A stretch of DNA of 64,000 nt from a bacterium (lineage in GTDB: Bacteria > Bacteroidota > Ignavibacteria > Kapaibacteriales > UBA2268), in the NCBI GenBank assembly GCA_024711295.1, contig JANJTB010000006.1:226348-290347 (forward strand), written 5' to 3'. Shown here in pieces: positions 10,357 through 18,909 of this stretch (positions are counted from its first letter, which is position 1; each line of letters opens with the position of its first letter). The translations under genes and the position numbers were made by a program. The notes below the pieces were generated by a model. The model was not told where the DNA came from. It did not search any database and saw nothing but the letters and a program-made list of their open reading frames with translations.

Positions 10357-10797
10357 ATGGAAATCAAATCAGTAAAATCTTTTCGTCTTGTAAAAAGTGA
10401 AGATTTAAATCATCATGGGACATTATTCGCAGGAAGAACTGCAGAATGGTTTGTAGAATCCGGTTTTATAGCTGCATCACTTTATATTAACCCAAAACAT
10501 TTGATATGCGTCAACATTCACGGGATGCATTTTATAAAGCCTGTAAGACTGGGCCAAACTGTTTGTTTCGACAGTAAGGTAATCCACACCGGTAATTCAT
10601 CAATTATTACATATACAAGAGTAAGTGTGGCAGATGATGTAGACAATAGTGTCGTGGATGGATTTATCACTTATTTGTTTGTTGATGATAATACAAAACC
10701 TAAGAAACATGGTATTACCTTAGAACTTAATACAACAGAAGATATTGAACTGAATGCAATTGCTCAGGGATTAAAAGATTCAGTTTGGAAAATTTAA
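10357..10797 (+). CDS. acyl-CoA thioesterase-like hotdog protein
   Basis: A 146-residue single hotdog domain of the acyl-CoA hydrolase (YciA/BACH-like) type. The active-site helix region reads LNHHGTLFAGRTAEWFVE near residues 16-33, and the later strand block NIHGMHFIKPVRLGQTV is typical. These enzymes hydrolyse acyl-CoA thioesters in the cytoplasm; chain-length preference cannot be read. It is a single gene bounded by terminators on both sides, 148 bases after the upstream gene. Confidence 0.82.
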   Translation: MEIKSVKSFRLVKSEDLNHHGTLFAGRTAEWFVESGFIAASLYINPKHLICVNIHGMHFIKPVRLGQTVCFDSKVIHTGNSSIITYTRVSVADDVDNSVVDGFITYLFVDDNTKPKKHGITLELNTTEDIELNAIAQGLKDSVWKI

Positions 10798-10820
10798 ACT
10801 ATAAAATAACCAATAAATCA

Positions 10821-10857
10821 AAAAAAGGAGTGCAATTATTTTACACTCCTTTTTTCG
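10821..10857. terminator. bidirectional terminator between thioesterase and nuclease genes
   Basis: AAAAGGAGTG (10823-10832) pairs with CACTCCTTTT (10844-10853), with an A run on the left and a T run on the right. It suits both the plus-strand thioesterase gene and the minus-strand nuclease gene. Confidence 0.82.
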
Positions 10858-10883
10858 TTACTCGATTTTAAAATTTAAAAATA

Positions 10884-11897
10884 TTAGTTTACTTTAACAA
10901 ATTTTTGAAAATCTAACCCAATTTTTAAATAATACATTCCTGCACTAAGCTTAGAGACATCAATTTGGGTATTAGAATCATAATTTATTTTTTGAGTCAT
11001 CAAAATTTCTCCATAAGTGTTAAATATAGAAATTTCATAATTGTTAAGTAAATCTGAAGTGCTTATATTAATAAAATCAGATGTAGGATTTGGATAAACA
11101 GTAACTTTACTTTTATCCATATCAATATTAGCAGTAATCCTTCCTTCGAGCTTATCTTGTAAGATTTTAGGTAAAGAAGTAAAAAAATCTATTCCGGTTT
11201 GCTGCTCAATATTTTCAACAGTTGAGATAAACTTTGTCCAGTCCTGTGATTTCACATTTTTATCATTATTGGGCATTACTACCGCAAATATTTTTGTGCC
11301 TTCATTAACATCTTCAATTCTCTGACCATAATCTAAAACTGCAAAAATCATATAACAGCTATCAGGTATTGCAACTTTATTGTTGTATTTGGTAATAGGA
11401 AACTTTGAATAAATGGGTCCTGAATAAGCAAAAATCTCTTTAAGTGAGTCTTTTGCTAGTTTTTCCATATAATATTCCATCTTGAGCCATGTATTCTGAT
11501 TCAACTCAGGGAGCTGAGGAATGATATTTGAGGTCAGAAAAGTAACTCTGTTTTCTTCAGGTGTTCTGGTTCTTTTTTCACTTCTTACCATGTGCCCTCT
11601 GTCGTAACCACTATTTGTATAATCACTGTGTCTAATCCAACAAGATTGAGGTAGGGAAGAATCAGGCATAAAGTTCTTACTCCACCTCGGAACATCACCA
11701 TACCAATCTTTGTTTACATTATATGCAACCCACAATGGAACACCATAGTCACATTTAACACCACTTGTATATTCATAACGTTCAACAAGCTGCAATGTTT
11801 CTGCTGACTTAGGCATGCCAAGTTCAGTGTGTATAGTATTGCCAAACATTACAAAAGGCAATAAAAATATATACATGACATATTTCATAATTATCAT
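10884..11897 (-). CDS. secreted DNA/RNA non-specific endonuclease with T9SS sorting domain
   Basis: A 337-residue secreted protein. A signal peptide (KYVMYIFLLPFVMFG) leads into a beta-beta-alpha metal endonuclease domain with catalytic motif YDRGHMVRSE near residue 100 and the metal-site helix with LNQNTWLKME. The last 75 residues form a Por/type A sorting domain: VYPNPTSDFINIS, then IFNTYGEIL, then LSAGMYYLKI. Proteins of this build are exported by Sec, cross the outer membrane by T9SS and degrade extracellular nucleic acid. ATGs at 11897 and 11888 are both possible starts; the latter gives a cleaner signal peptide. Confidence 0.88.
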   Translation of the reverse strand: MIIMKYVMYIFLLPFVMFGNTIHTELGMPKSAETLQLVERYEYTSGVKCDYGVPLWVAYNVNKDWYGDVPRWSKNFMPDSSLPQSCWIRHSDYTNSGYDRGHMVRSEKRTRTPEENRVTFLTSNIIPQLPELNQNTWLKMEYYMEKLAKDSLKEIFAYSGPIYSKFPITKYNNKVAIPDSCYMIFAVLDYGQRIEDVNEGTKIFAVVMPNNDKNVKSQDWTKFISTVENIEQQTGIDFFTSLPKILQDKLEGRITANIDMDKSKVTVYPNPTSDFINISTSDLLNNYEISIFNTYGEILMTQKINYDSNTQIDVSKLSAGMYYLKIGLDFQKFVKVN

Positions 11898-12199
11898 TTT
11901 TGTATTAATTTTGATTAAATAATTTTGGGCTAATTCAGGAATCCTGCCAATGCAGATTTTTCTTTAATGCCGATTAAAATAATATGTTATTATATACATA
12001 TTAATATACAAAAATACGAAAAATTATTAATTTTCAGTAACTTGATTGATAAATAAATTTAATAATTAACAATTTTAATAATCATAATTTAAGCAAATAA
12101 TACAAGTGATTGTCTCATAAAAAACTCTGAACGTTAACTTCGTCAGATTTAAACTTTTGAAACAACCTAAAATTGCTTGATTTAAAAAAAATAAATTTT
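11898..12199. other. AT-rich intergenic stretch, no gene seen
   Basis: These 302 bases separate two minus-strand genes and carry no convincing reading frame. On the minus strand an imperfect hairpin (CTGA-ACG at 12127-12133 with CGTCAG at 12141-12146) followed by AGTTTTTT may be a weak terminator for the lipoate ligase gene. I saw no conserved promoter in the part upstream of the nuclease gene. Confidence 0.5.
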
Positions 12200-13180
12200 T
12201 TAAAACATACCCTCAATTAACTCGGAAATTGAAACATTCCTGAAGTAATCATCAAGGTTTATTTTTTCAAAAAGTTGAATAAGTGAGTTTTCTTCGTGTT
12301 TAGTACCTATTAGTAAATCTTCAAATTCTGATGTATCTTTAGTATTAAAGTAATCACCGTAAATTTTAGCTTTTTCAATAATACCATCAATTACTTCAAG
12401 ATTAATTTCTAAATTTCCGCCATTAGTTTTAATTTGCTTGTTAAAATTATATTTTGCTTGATAACCAAAATTCCATTCCCATTTTGAATACTTTGAATCG
12501 GCAAGTTCTCGAATTTTTTGCTTATCATGGTCGTTAAGTTCGTAAAGTATCGAATCTTCATACATCTCCATAATATGATTCATTATCATTGCTGAAAAAT
12601 CATCTAAGGAAATTTGAGCTTTCAAATGATCTGAAATATTTGTAACTCTTGAACGAACAGATTTTACTGCTTTGTCTTGATATTTTAGCGGGTTTACATT
12701 TAGTGCCTCAGATAAATCTTTCATTTCTGAAGAAAAAAGTAGTGTGCCGTGTTGTAAAATCCTATTTCTTACAACGTGCATGGCATTCCCGGAAAATTTT
12801 TTTCCATCGATTGTTAAATCATTTCTACCTTCAAATTTTGCAGGTACATCTAGTTTATTCAGAACTTCCAGGATTGGGGTAGTGTATTTTTTGAAATCAG
12901 CAGGTAATCCATCTCCACCATTCATAATAAATGTAAAATTGAGATTCCCTAAATCATGGAATACAGCACCACCTCCAGATAGTCTCCTGACTACTTTAAT
13001 TCCTTTTTGTTTAACATAATCAACATTTATTTCAGCTAGCGTATTTTGATGTTTGCCTACAATTATCGCATTATCATTTCGCCACAACATAAATATATCA
13101 TCATTGAAGCTATTGAATAGATATTCTTCAACAGCCATGTTGAAATAGGGCTCGATAGAGCTATTATAAATACAAAGCAT
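12200..13180 (-). CDS. lplA: lipoate-protein ligase A
   Basis: A 326-residue protein of the biotin/lipoate ligase fold. N-terminal blocks are YFNMAVEEYLF, WRNDNAIIVGKHQN and the lipoyl-AMP loop VVRRLSGGGAVFHD, followed by NLNFTF and KKFSGNA with the conserved lysine. The C-terminal accessory domain, about residues 240-326, is present. It activates free lipoate with ATP and attaches it to lipoyl domains. An octanoyl transferase role is possible for the fold, but the accessory domain favours LplA. I prefer ATG 13180 to the in-frame TTG 13192. A -7 element lies just upstream. Confidence 0.92.
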   Translation of the reverse strand: MLCIYNSSIEPYFNMAVEEYLFNSFNDDIFMLWRNDNAIIVGKHQNTLAEINVDYVKQKGIKVVRRLSGGGAVFHDLGNLNFTFIMNGGDGLPADFKKYTTPILEVLNKLDVPAKFEGRNDLTIDGKKFSGNAMHVVRNRILQHGTLLFSSEMKDLSEALNVNPLKYQDKAVKSVRSRVTNISDHLKAQISLDDFSAMIMNHIMEMYEDSILYELNDHDKQKIRELADSKYSKWEWNFGYQAKYNFNKQIKTNGGNLEINLEVIDGIIEKAKIYGDYFNTKDTSEFEDLLIGTKHEENSLIQLFEKINLDDYFRNVSISELIEGMF

Positions 13181-13211
13181 ATTTTTCCCCAATAATTTAA
13201 TAACAAGTTAT

Positions 13212-13220
13212 GCAAAAATA
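13212..13220 (-). promoter_or_regulatory. candidate -7 element for lplA
   Basis: On the minus strand the sequence reads TATTTTTGC, a full match to TAnnTTTGC, 31 bases upstream of the lplA ATG. I see no clear -33 TTG. Together with the next entry it forms a divergent pair only six bases apart. Confidence 0.45.
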
Positions 13221-13226
13221 ATTAAT

Positions 13227-13235
13227 TATATTTGC
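13227..13235 (+). promoter_or_regulatory. candidate -7 element for rsmI
   Basis: TATATTTGC matches TAnnTTTGC, 36 bases upstream of the rsmI ATG at 13272. A -33 TTG is not evident. Confidence 0.45.
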
Positions 13236-13271
13236 ATTCTTAAATTTTACATATTTTTATAAAGTATTCAG

Positions 13272-14498
13272 ATGAGTAATCAAGCAGAATCTTCGGGTGG
13301 TAAATTATACATCGTTTCAACTCCTATCGGCAACAAGGACGATATTTCAGTCAGAGCAATCAACACTATCAAAAGATGTGATATTTTGGTTTGCGAAGAG
13401 ATGAAAATGGGAGCCTTGACACTGAAAAATTTAAATTTTGCAAAAGAGATGCTTCCTTTAAATGAAAATAACGAAACCCAAATGACAATGGAGGTTCTTA
13501 ATTATTTGCGCGAAGGGAAAAAAATCGCATTGATTTCTGATGCTGGCACACCTGTGTTCGCTGATCCGGGGCTTTATTTGGTTAAATCTGCAATTTCAAA
13601 TAACATTGATATCGAAGTTGTACCAGGTGCTTCAAGCATAATGACTGCAATTGTCAGAAGTGGTTTTGAACTTTATGAATTTTTGTATGCAGGATTTTTA
13701 CCACGAAAGAATGAAGATAGAGACAGAAAAATTCAAAAACTTGCCAGAGAAAGACGAACAGTTGTAATCTTTGAGACACCTTATAGATTGAATACCTTAA
13801 TGCAAGCTCTTGCTAATATAATGCCAGAGCGAAGAGCATACATTGGCATGAATTTGACTATGCCATTCGAAACTCATCATTATGGAACATTAAAAGAGTT
13901 AGCTGCAAAATTTGAGAACTCGAATTTGAAAGCTGAATTTGTACTGGTTATTGAAGCCAATAAAGATTGGATTGATAACAAACATCACGTTGATACTGAT
14001 GAAGAAGATGATTCTCCTGAAACTGAATTTGAATATCCGGTAAAAGCACATGCAAAACCAAAACCCGTGAATGATAGCAGAAGAGGATTTGGAGCAGGAA
14101 AGAAAGAAAGAAAGGTAATTCAGCCAAGAGGGGGGGATGGTTTTAAAAAACATAGTTTCAGTGACAATGAAGAAGATGGTTTAGATAAAAGATTCAGAAG
14201 AAAAAGTGAATCAGACAGAGGTGAAAGGTCATTTAACCGAGACAAGTCAAGCTCATTTGAAAAAAGAGGTTCTGGAAGAGACAGAAAATCATTTGGAGAA
14301 AAACCAATCTTCAAAAAAAGAAAAGATAATGATTCTGAATTTGGTGGATTTAGAGATAATGAATTTAAAGATAGAAGAAATGATAAAAGTGATTCCTTTG
14401 ATAATCGTCCTAAACGTAATTATGCTAGCAAGTCATCAGGAAAATTCAAAGGTAAATCAAATGGAAAGAAAGGAACTAATCCAAGAAATAAAAGGTAA
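13272..14498 (+). CDS. rsmI: 16S rRNA (cytidine1402-2'-O)-methyltransferase with long charged tail
   Basis: Residues 1 to about 235 form a tetrapyrrole-methylase-fold RsmI: LYIVSTPIGNKDDISVRA, ALISDAGTPVFADPG and VVPGASSIMTAI are the SAM-binding and substrate blocks. It 2'-O-methylates C1402 in the decoding centre of 16S rRNA. The remaining roughly 170 residues are low-complexity and rich in R, K, D, E, S, G and F, with no fold expected; RsmI normally ends near residue 280-290 without such a tail. The tail could bind RNA, by analogy with RGG-like tails; this is inference. A G7 tract at 14130-14136 lies inside the tail coding region. The last 38 bases overlap the adenine deaminase start. Confidence 0.92.
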   Translation: MSNQAESSGGKLYIVSTPIGNKDDISVRAINTIKRCDILVCEEMKMGALTLKNLNFAKEMLPLNENNETQMTMEVLNYLREGKKIALISDAGTPVFADPGLYLVKSAISNNIDIEVVPGASSIMTAIVRSGFELYEFLYAGFLPRKNEDRDRKIQKLARERRTVVIFETPYRLNTLMQALANIMPERRAYIGMNLTMPFETHHYGTLKELAAKFENSNLKAEFVLVIEANKDWIDNKHHVDTDEEDDSPETEFEYPVKAHAKPKPVNDSRRGFGAGKKERKVIQPRGGDGFKKHSFSDNEEDGLDKRFRRKSESDRGERSFNRDKSSSFEKRGSGRDRKSFGEKPIFKKRKDNDSEFGGFRDNEFKDRRNDKSDSFDNRPKRNYASKSSGKFKGKSNGKKGTNPRNKR

Positions 14499-16104
14499 CA
14501 TTGTTGATGTAATTAATCGTGAAATTTATCCCGGAAAGATTATTGTAAATGACGGGTTTATTGAATCAATAAACCGAGTTGACGAAAAATTCGATAACTA
14601 CATTCTTCCCGGATTTGTTGATGCTCACGTTCATATCGAAAGCTCGATGATGATTCCGTCAGAGTTTGCAAGATTGGCTGTATTACATGGTACTGTTGCT
14701 ACGGTATCTGACCCCCATGAAATTGCAAATGTTTGTGGGATGGAGGGAGTAAGATATATGATAAATAATGGGAAAAGAGTTCCCTTTAAGTTCTTTTTTG
14801 GTGCTCCTTCATGTGTACCAGCAACCTCATTTGAAACCGCAGGAGCCACTCTCAATCCTGATGATATTCGTGCATTATTAAGTGACCCGGATATTAAGTA
14901 CCTCAGCGAAATGATGAATTTTCCCGGAGTGTTGCATGAATTTCCTGATGTAATGCAAAAAATTAAAATTGCCAAAGAACTTGGTAAAAGAGTTGACGGA
15001 CACGCACCGGGTCTTAGAGGAAATGATGCAAAAAAATATATTAATGCAGGTATAAGTACTGATCATGAGTGTTTTACTCTCGAAGAAGCTCTCGAGAAAA
15101 TTTCTTATGGAATGAAGATAATTATCAGAGAAGGTACTGCAGCAAAAAACTTCGATGCTCTAAGTTCATTGATTAATACTAATCCGGATATGGTAATGCT
15201 TTGCAGTGATGACAAGCATCCAGATGATCTGGTGATAAGCCATATCAACAAAACTGTTGCAAGAGCAATCGCAAAAGGGTATGATTTATTCAGTACTTTG
15301 AGATCTGCTACTTATAATCCTATCTCTCATTACAAACTTGAGGTGGGATTACTTAGAGAAAATGACCCAGCAGATTTCATCGTTGTGAGAGATTTGGTGA
15401 ATTTTGATGTTTTGCAGACTTATATCAACGGTGTTGTTGTTGCTGATAATGGTCAAAGCCTGATAGAGCCGGTCAAAGCAGATGTAATTAATAATTTTGC
15501 AGCTAACTTCAAAAAAACAGAAGATTTCTTTGTATCAGCCGACAAAATTGAAATGCTGAATGTTATTGATGCTTTGGATGGACAGCTGGTGACTTTGAAA
15601 TCACAGCATAAACCACTAATATCAAATAATAATATAATCTCAGACACTGATAAAGATATCCTTAAGATTAGTGTAGTTAACAGATATTCTGATGTGAAAC
15701 CTGCAGTTGCTTTCATTAAAAACTTCGGTTTGAAAAAGGGTGCAATAGCGTCAAGCGTTGCTCATGACTCTCATAATATCATAGCTGTTGGTACCAGTGA
15801 TGAGGATTTGTGTAAAGCGGTGAATGCAGTAATCGAAAATAGGGGAGGATTATCTGCTGTATCAGATGATTTTATATTCACTTTACCGTTACCTGTTGCA
15901 GGTTTGATGAGTAATGAAGATGGCAGGATAATAGCTGAAAAATATCATAAAATTGATTTGGTATCAAAAGAGCTTGGCTCTAAACTTCATTCTCCTTACA
16001 TGACATTATCATTCATGGCTCTTTTGGTGATTCCAAGTATTAAGCTTAGTGATAAGGGATTATTCGATGGTGATAAATTTCAGTTTATACCGCTTGGTTA
16101 TTAA
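14461..16104 (+). CDS. ade: adenine deaminase
   Basis: A 547-residue amidohydrolase of the Ade family. Metal-site and family blocks are PGFVDAHVHIESSMM, GTVATVSDPHEIANVCG, VDGHAPGLRG, STDHECFTLEEA and MLCSDDKHPDDL. It converts adenine to hypoxanthine in purine salvage. I set the start at ATG 14461. The same frame stays open further upstream only because it runs across the purine-rich tail region of rsmI, and that extension has no family similarity. The start lies inside rsmI (38-base overlap), so translation is probably coupled. A hairpin terminator follows. Confidence 0.94.
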   Translation: MERKELIQEIKGNIVDVINREIYPGKIIVNDGFIESINRVDEKFDNYILPGFVDAHVHIESSMMIPSEFARLAVLHGTVATVSDPHEIANVCGMEGVRYMINNGKRVPFKFFFGAPSCVPATSFETAGATLNPDDIRALLSDPDIKYLSEMMNFPGVLHEFPDVMQKIKIAKELGKRVDGHAPGLRGNDAKKYINAGISTDHECFTLEEALEKISYGMKIIIREGTAAKNFDALSSLINTNPDMVMLCSDDKHPDDLVISHINKTVARAIAKGYDLFSTLRSATYNPISHYKLEVGLLRENDPADFIVVRDLVNFDVLQTYINGVVVADNGQSLIEPVKADVINNFAANFKKTEDFFVSADKIEMLNVIDALDGQLVTLKSQHKPLISNNNIISDTDKDILKISVVNRYSDVKPAVAFIKNFGLKKGAIASSVAHDSHNIIAVGTSDEDLCKAVNAVIENRGGLSAVSDDFIFTLPLPVAGLMSNEDGRIIAEKYHKIDLVSKELGSKLHSPYMTLSFMALLVIPSIKLSDKGLFDGDKFQFIPLGY

Positions 16105-16130
16105 TTAAGAACATTTTTTTTAAAAGCAAT

Positions 16131-16165
16131 AAGGGTTGAATCATGTTTTCAACCCTTTATTATTT
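16131..16165 (+). terminator. terminator after ade
   Basis: AAGGGTTGAA (16131-16140) pairs with TTCAACCCTT (16148-16157) around a short loop. The downstream sequence is T-rich but interrupted by A residues. Confidence 0.65.
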
Positions 16166-16217
16166 TATAAACGTTTTTTTATATATTATTAAAAGTCATT
16201 ATTTGTTAATATTTATT

Positions 16218-16225
16218 TATTTTTG
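16218..16225 (+). promoter_or_regulatory. candidate -7 element for pdxJ
   Basis: TATTTTTG matches TAnnTTTG, 29 bases upstream of the pdxJ ATG and after the ade terminator. The nearest TTG is too close (12 bases) to be a normal -33 element. Confidence 0.35.
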
Positions 16226-16254
16226 TAAGTTAAACAACAAATGAAACATATAAT

Positions 16255-16983
16255 ATGATAACTTTAAATATAAACATTGACCATATAGCAACTATCAGAG
16301 AAGCAAGAAAAGGTGTAGAGCCAAGCCCTGTATTAGCAGCTCAAAAAGCTATGCTTGCCGGTGCTGATGGTATTGTAGCGCATCTGAGAGAAGACCGTCG
16401 CCATATTAATGATAATGATGTTCGTAATCTACGTAAATTGGTAGATACCAGATTCGATCTCGAGATGGCAGCTACAGACGAAATTATTAATATAGCACTA
16501 GACGTTGTTCCTGATTTAGTCACAATAGTCCCTGAAAAACGTGATGAACTAACAACCGAAGGTGGGCTGAACATTCATTCGGACATTCATAGATTTGCAG
16601 CATTGTCAAAATCTATGCACAACAAGAATATCCTGGTAAGCTATTTTATCGAACCTGAGATATCGCAGATTGACGCTGCCAAAAAAGTTGGTGCTGATAT
16701 CATCGAATTGCATACTGGCACTTATGCTAATAATTTCAGAAGTACCAAATTTGCTCATGAATATGCACGAATCAAAAAAGCTGCAGAATATGCAGAGTCA
16801 ATTGGTCTTCATATAGCTGCTGGTCATGGATTGAATTATAATAATATTAAACCATTGTTGAAGATTTCGCAAATAAAAGAATACAGTATTGGCCATTCAA
16901 TAATATCAAGAGCGTCTATCACAGGTATTGACAGTGCAGTAAGGGATATGCTTCATATTATCCAAACTTATAGCCGGTTGTAG
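16255..16983 (+). CDS. pdxJ: pyridoxine 5'-phosphate synthase
   Basis: A 242-residue TIM-barrel protein matching PdxJ along its whole length: LNINIDHIATIREARKG at the N-terminus, GIVAHLREDRRHINDNDV, ELHTGTYAN, and HAAGHGLNY-type sequence (HIAAGHGLNYNN) near residue 190. It condenses 1-deoxyxylulose 5-phosphate with a 3-amino-2-oxopropyl phosphate to make pyridoxine phosphate in the DXP-dependent vitamin B6 route. Its substrate DXP is made by Dxs, encoded at the right end of this window. It leads a run with asnB and an OstA-like gene; asnB starts three bases after its stop. Confidence 0.96.
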   Translation: MITLNINIDHIATIREARKGVEPSPVLAAQKAMLAGADGIVAHLREDRRHINDNDVRNLRKLVDTRFDLEMAATDEIINIALDVVPDLVTIVPEKRDELTTEGGLNIHSDIHRFAALSKSMHNKNILVSYFIEPEISQIDAAKKVGADIIELHTGTYANNFRSTKFAHEYARIKKAAEYAESIGLHIAAGHGLNYNNIKPLLKISQIKEYSIGHSIISRASITGIDSAVRDMLHIIQTYSRL

Positions 16984-16986
16984 AGT

Positions 16987-18909
16987 ATGTGTGGCATAGC
17001 CGGATTCGTTGATTGGAATAATACGAAAAAATCTGATTATCAGGTTCTTCGCAAGATGAGCGATGTTATTGTTCATCGAGGTCCAGATTCTGATGGTCAA
17101 TGGATATCTGATGATTATGTGTGCGGGTTAGCTTTTCGCCGTCTGGCAATAATAGATCTTAGCAGTCAGGGAAATCAACCGATGCATACCTCAGACGGCA
17201 GATATCACATTGTATTCAATGGTGAAATATATAATCACTCATCATTGAGAAATGAGTTTATCAGTGATGGGAAAAAATACCATTCAGCGACCGACACAGA
17301 AACAATTCTGTATGGATTTGAAAAATATGGTGCGGATTTTCTTGATAAAATGGTAGGAATGTGGGCAATAGCTATTTGGGACAGTTACGAAAATGAGTTA
17401 TTTCTTGCAAGGGACAGAATCGGTATAAAACCACTTTATTATTATTTTAAAAATGACATACTGGTTTTTGGCTCCGAAATTAAATCTATTTTACAGCATC
17501 CCTCTGTAAGTGCCGAACCCGAAATGTCGGAAATACCAGTATATTTGTCCTATACAATGAGTTCTGATGAAAATTCATTATTTAAAAATGTCAGAAAATT
17601 GCCTGCTGGTTCATTTATTAAACTTAATAAAAATAAAGATCTGCGAGTTGTAAAGTATTGGTCTCCTTTAAGCAATTTTGTAGAATATACTCCTCTGAAT
17701 AAAAAAGAGATTGAACAAAAGACCATAGAATTACTTAGGATAGCCATCAAAGACCGTATGATGAGTGATGTTCCGTTTGGTGTTTTTTTGAGTGGAGGAA
17801 TTGATTCGAGTCTTAATGTTGCATTGATGGCAGAGCTCATGAATAGGCCTGTTGATACATTCACAGTAGGATTTAAGGAACTCACCAAATATAATGAGTT
17901 GGAATATGCTTCGAAAGTGGCTAAATTATTCAAAACAAACCACCATGAAGTATTGATTGATGATGGTGATGCGTTACCAATACTAGAAACACTTGCTTGG
18001 CACGAAGATGAGCCAAATGGTGACCCGGTTTGTATTCCACTATACTTTTTAAGTAAGTTGACGAGAGAATCCGGTACAACAGTGATTCAGGTTGGTGAAG
18101 GTAGTGATGAGCAGTTCATTGGGTATGACTGGATGAAACGTGAGTATAATTTCTATAATTCACTATGGAAAACGTTTACAAATACTCCTGATTTCATAAA
18201 ACAAAAATTGGCAAATCTTTCAGTAAAAATATTGAGTTCGTCCGATAGATACAATTTAGCAGAGTATTTCAGGCGTGCAGCTTCGGATGAGGAATTATAC
18301 TGGAGTGGAATTTCGAAAATCCCTCCGGTAATGATGAGTGAATTAATTATGGATAAAAATGTCAATATTGATAATGCATGGCTTCTTGCAAAAAAAATGC
18401 ACAAGCAAATTAATGAGAATTATATTCATAATGATTATGCTCAGAAGATGATCTATATGGAACTTCATCATCGCCTTGCTGAAATCTTGTTGATGAGAGT
18501 TGACAAAATCACTATGGCTCATTCACTTGAAGCTCGAGTACCATTTTTAGATCATAGGTTTGTTGAATTTACTATGTCCATACCTCCGGATATCCGAATG
18601 CCCCGGTCTGGGATTACAAAAGCTGTCTTAAAAAATGCCGTTGCAGGGATTTTGCCTGATGATATTGTTTACAGGAAAAAACAAGGATTTGCTGCACCTA
18701 TAGGTGAGTGGCTAAGAACTAACTGGTACGACTTTACTTATAACGAAGTCACTAACTCTTATTTCGTAAAAAATAAAATATTTAGCAAAGATTTCATTGA
18801 GCGACTTTTTAAACTACATAAATCAGGTAGAAGAAATTATAAAATTGAAATTTTTCTTTTACTTATGCTTACAATTTGGTACAACAAATTTTTTGGTTCT
18901 TCTAAATGA
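16987..18909 (+). CDS. asnB: glutamine-hydrolysing asparagine synthase family protein
   Basis: A 640-residue two-domain enzyme. Cys2 (MCGIAGF) and the block IVHRGPDSDG form the class II glutaminase domain. The synthetase domain carries the PP-loop FLSGGIDSS near residue 270, followed by GEGSDEQFIGYD. It makes asparagine from aspartate, ATP and glutamine. AsnB-like paralogues also amidate sugars or peptides in surface-glycan clusters, so a biosynthetic variant is possible. Its stop overlaps the next start in an ATGA (18906-18909), and pdxJ ends just upstream, so this is an operon. Confidence 0.92.
   Translation: MCGIAGFVDWNNTKKSDYQVLRKMSDVIVHRGPDSDGQWISDDYVCGLAFRRLAIIDLSSQGNQPMHTSDGRYHIVFNGEIYNHSSLRNEFISDGKKYHSATDTETILYGFEKYGADFLDKMVGMWAIAIWDSYENELFLARDRIGIKPLYYYFKNDILVFGSEIKSILQHPSVSAEPEMSEIPVYLSYTMSSDENSLFKNVRKLPAGSFIKLNKNKDLRVVKYWSPLSNFVEYTPLNKKEIEQKTIELLRIAIKDRMMSDVPFGVFLSGGIDSSLNVALMAELMNRPVDTFTVGFKELTKYNELEYASKVAKLFKTNHHEVLIDDGDALPILETLAWHEDEPNGDPVCIPLYFLSKLTRESGTTVIQVGEGSDEQFIGYDWMKREYNFYNSLWKTFTNTPDFIKQKLANLSVKILSSSDRYNLAEYFRRAASDEELYWSGISKIPPVMMSELIMDKNVNIDNAWLLAKKMHKQINENYIHNDYAQKMIYMELHHRLAEILLMRVDKITMAHSLEARVPFLDHRFVEFTMSIPPDIRMPRSGITKAVLKNAVAGILPDDIVYRKKQGFAAPIGEWLRTNWYDFTYNEVTNSYFVKNKIFSKDFIERLFKLHKSGRRNYKIEIFLLLMLTIWYNKFFGSSK

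Noticed and set aside
14206..14460. Possible N-terminal extension of adenine deaminase
   Set aside because: The frame is open only because it crosses the purine-rich rsmI tail; it has no family similarity, and the ATG at 14461 gives the normal N-terminus.
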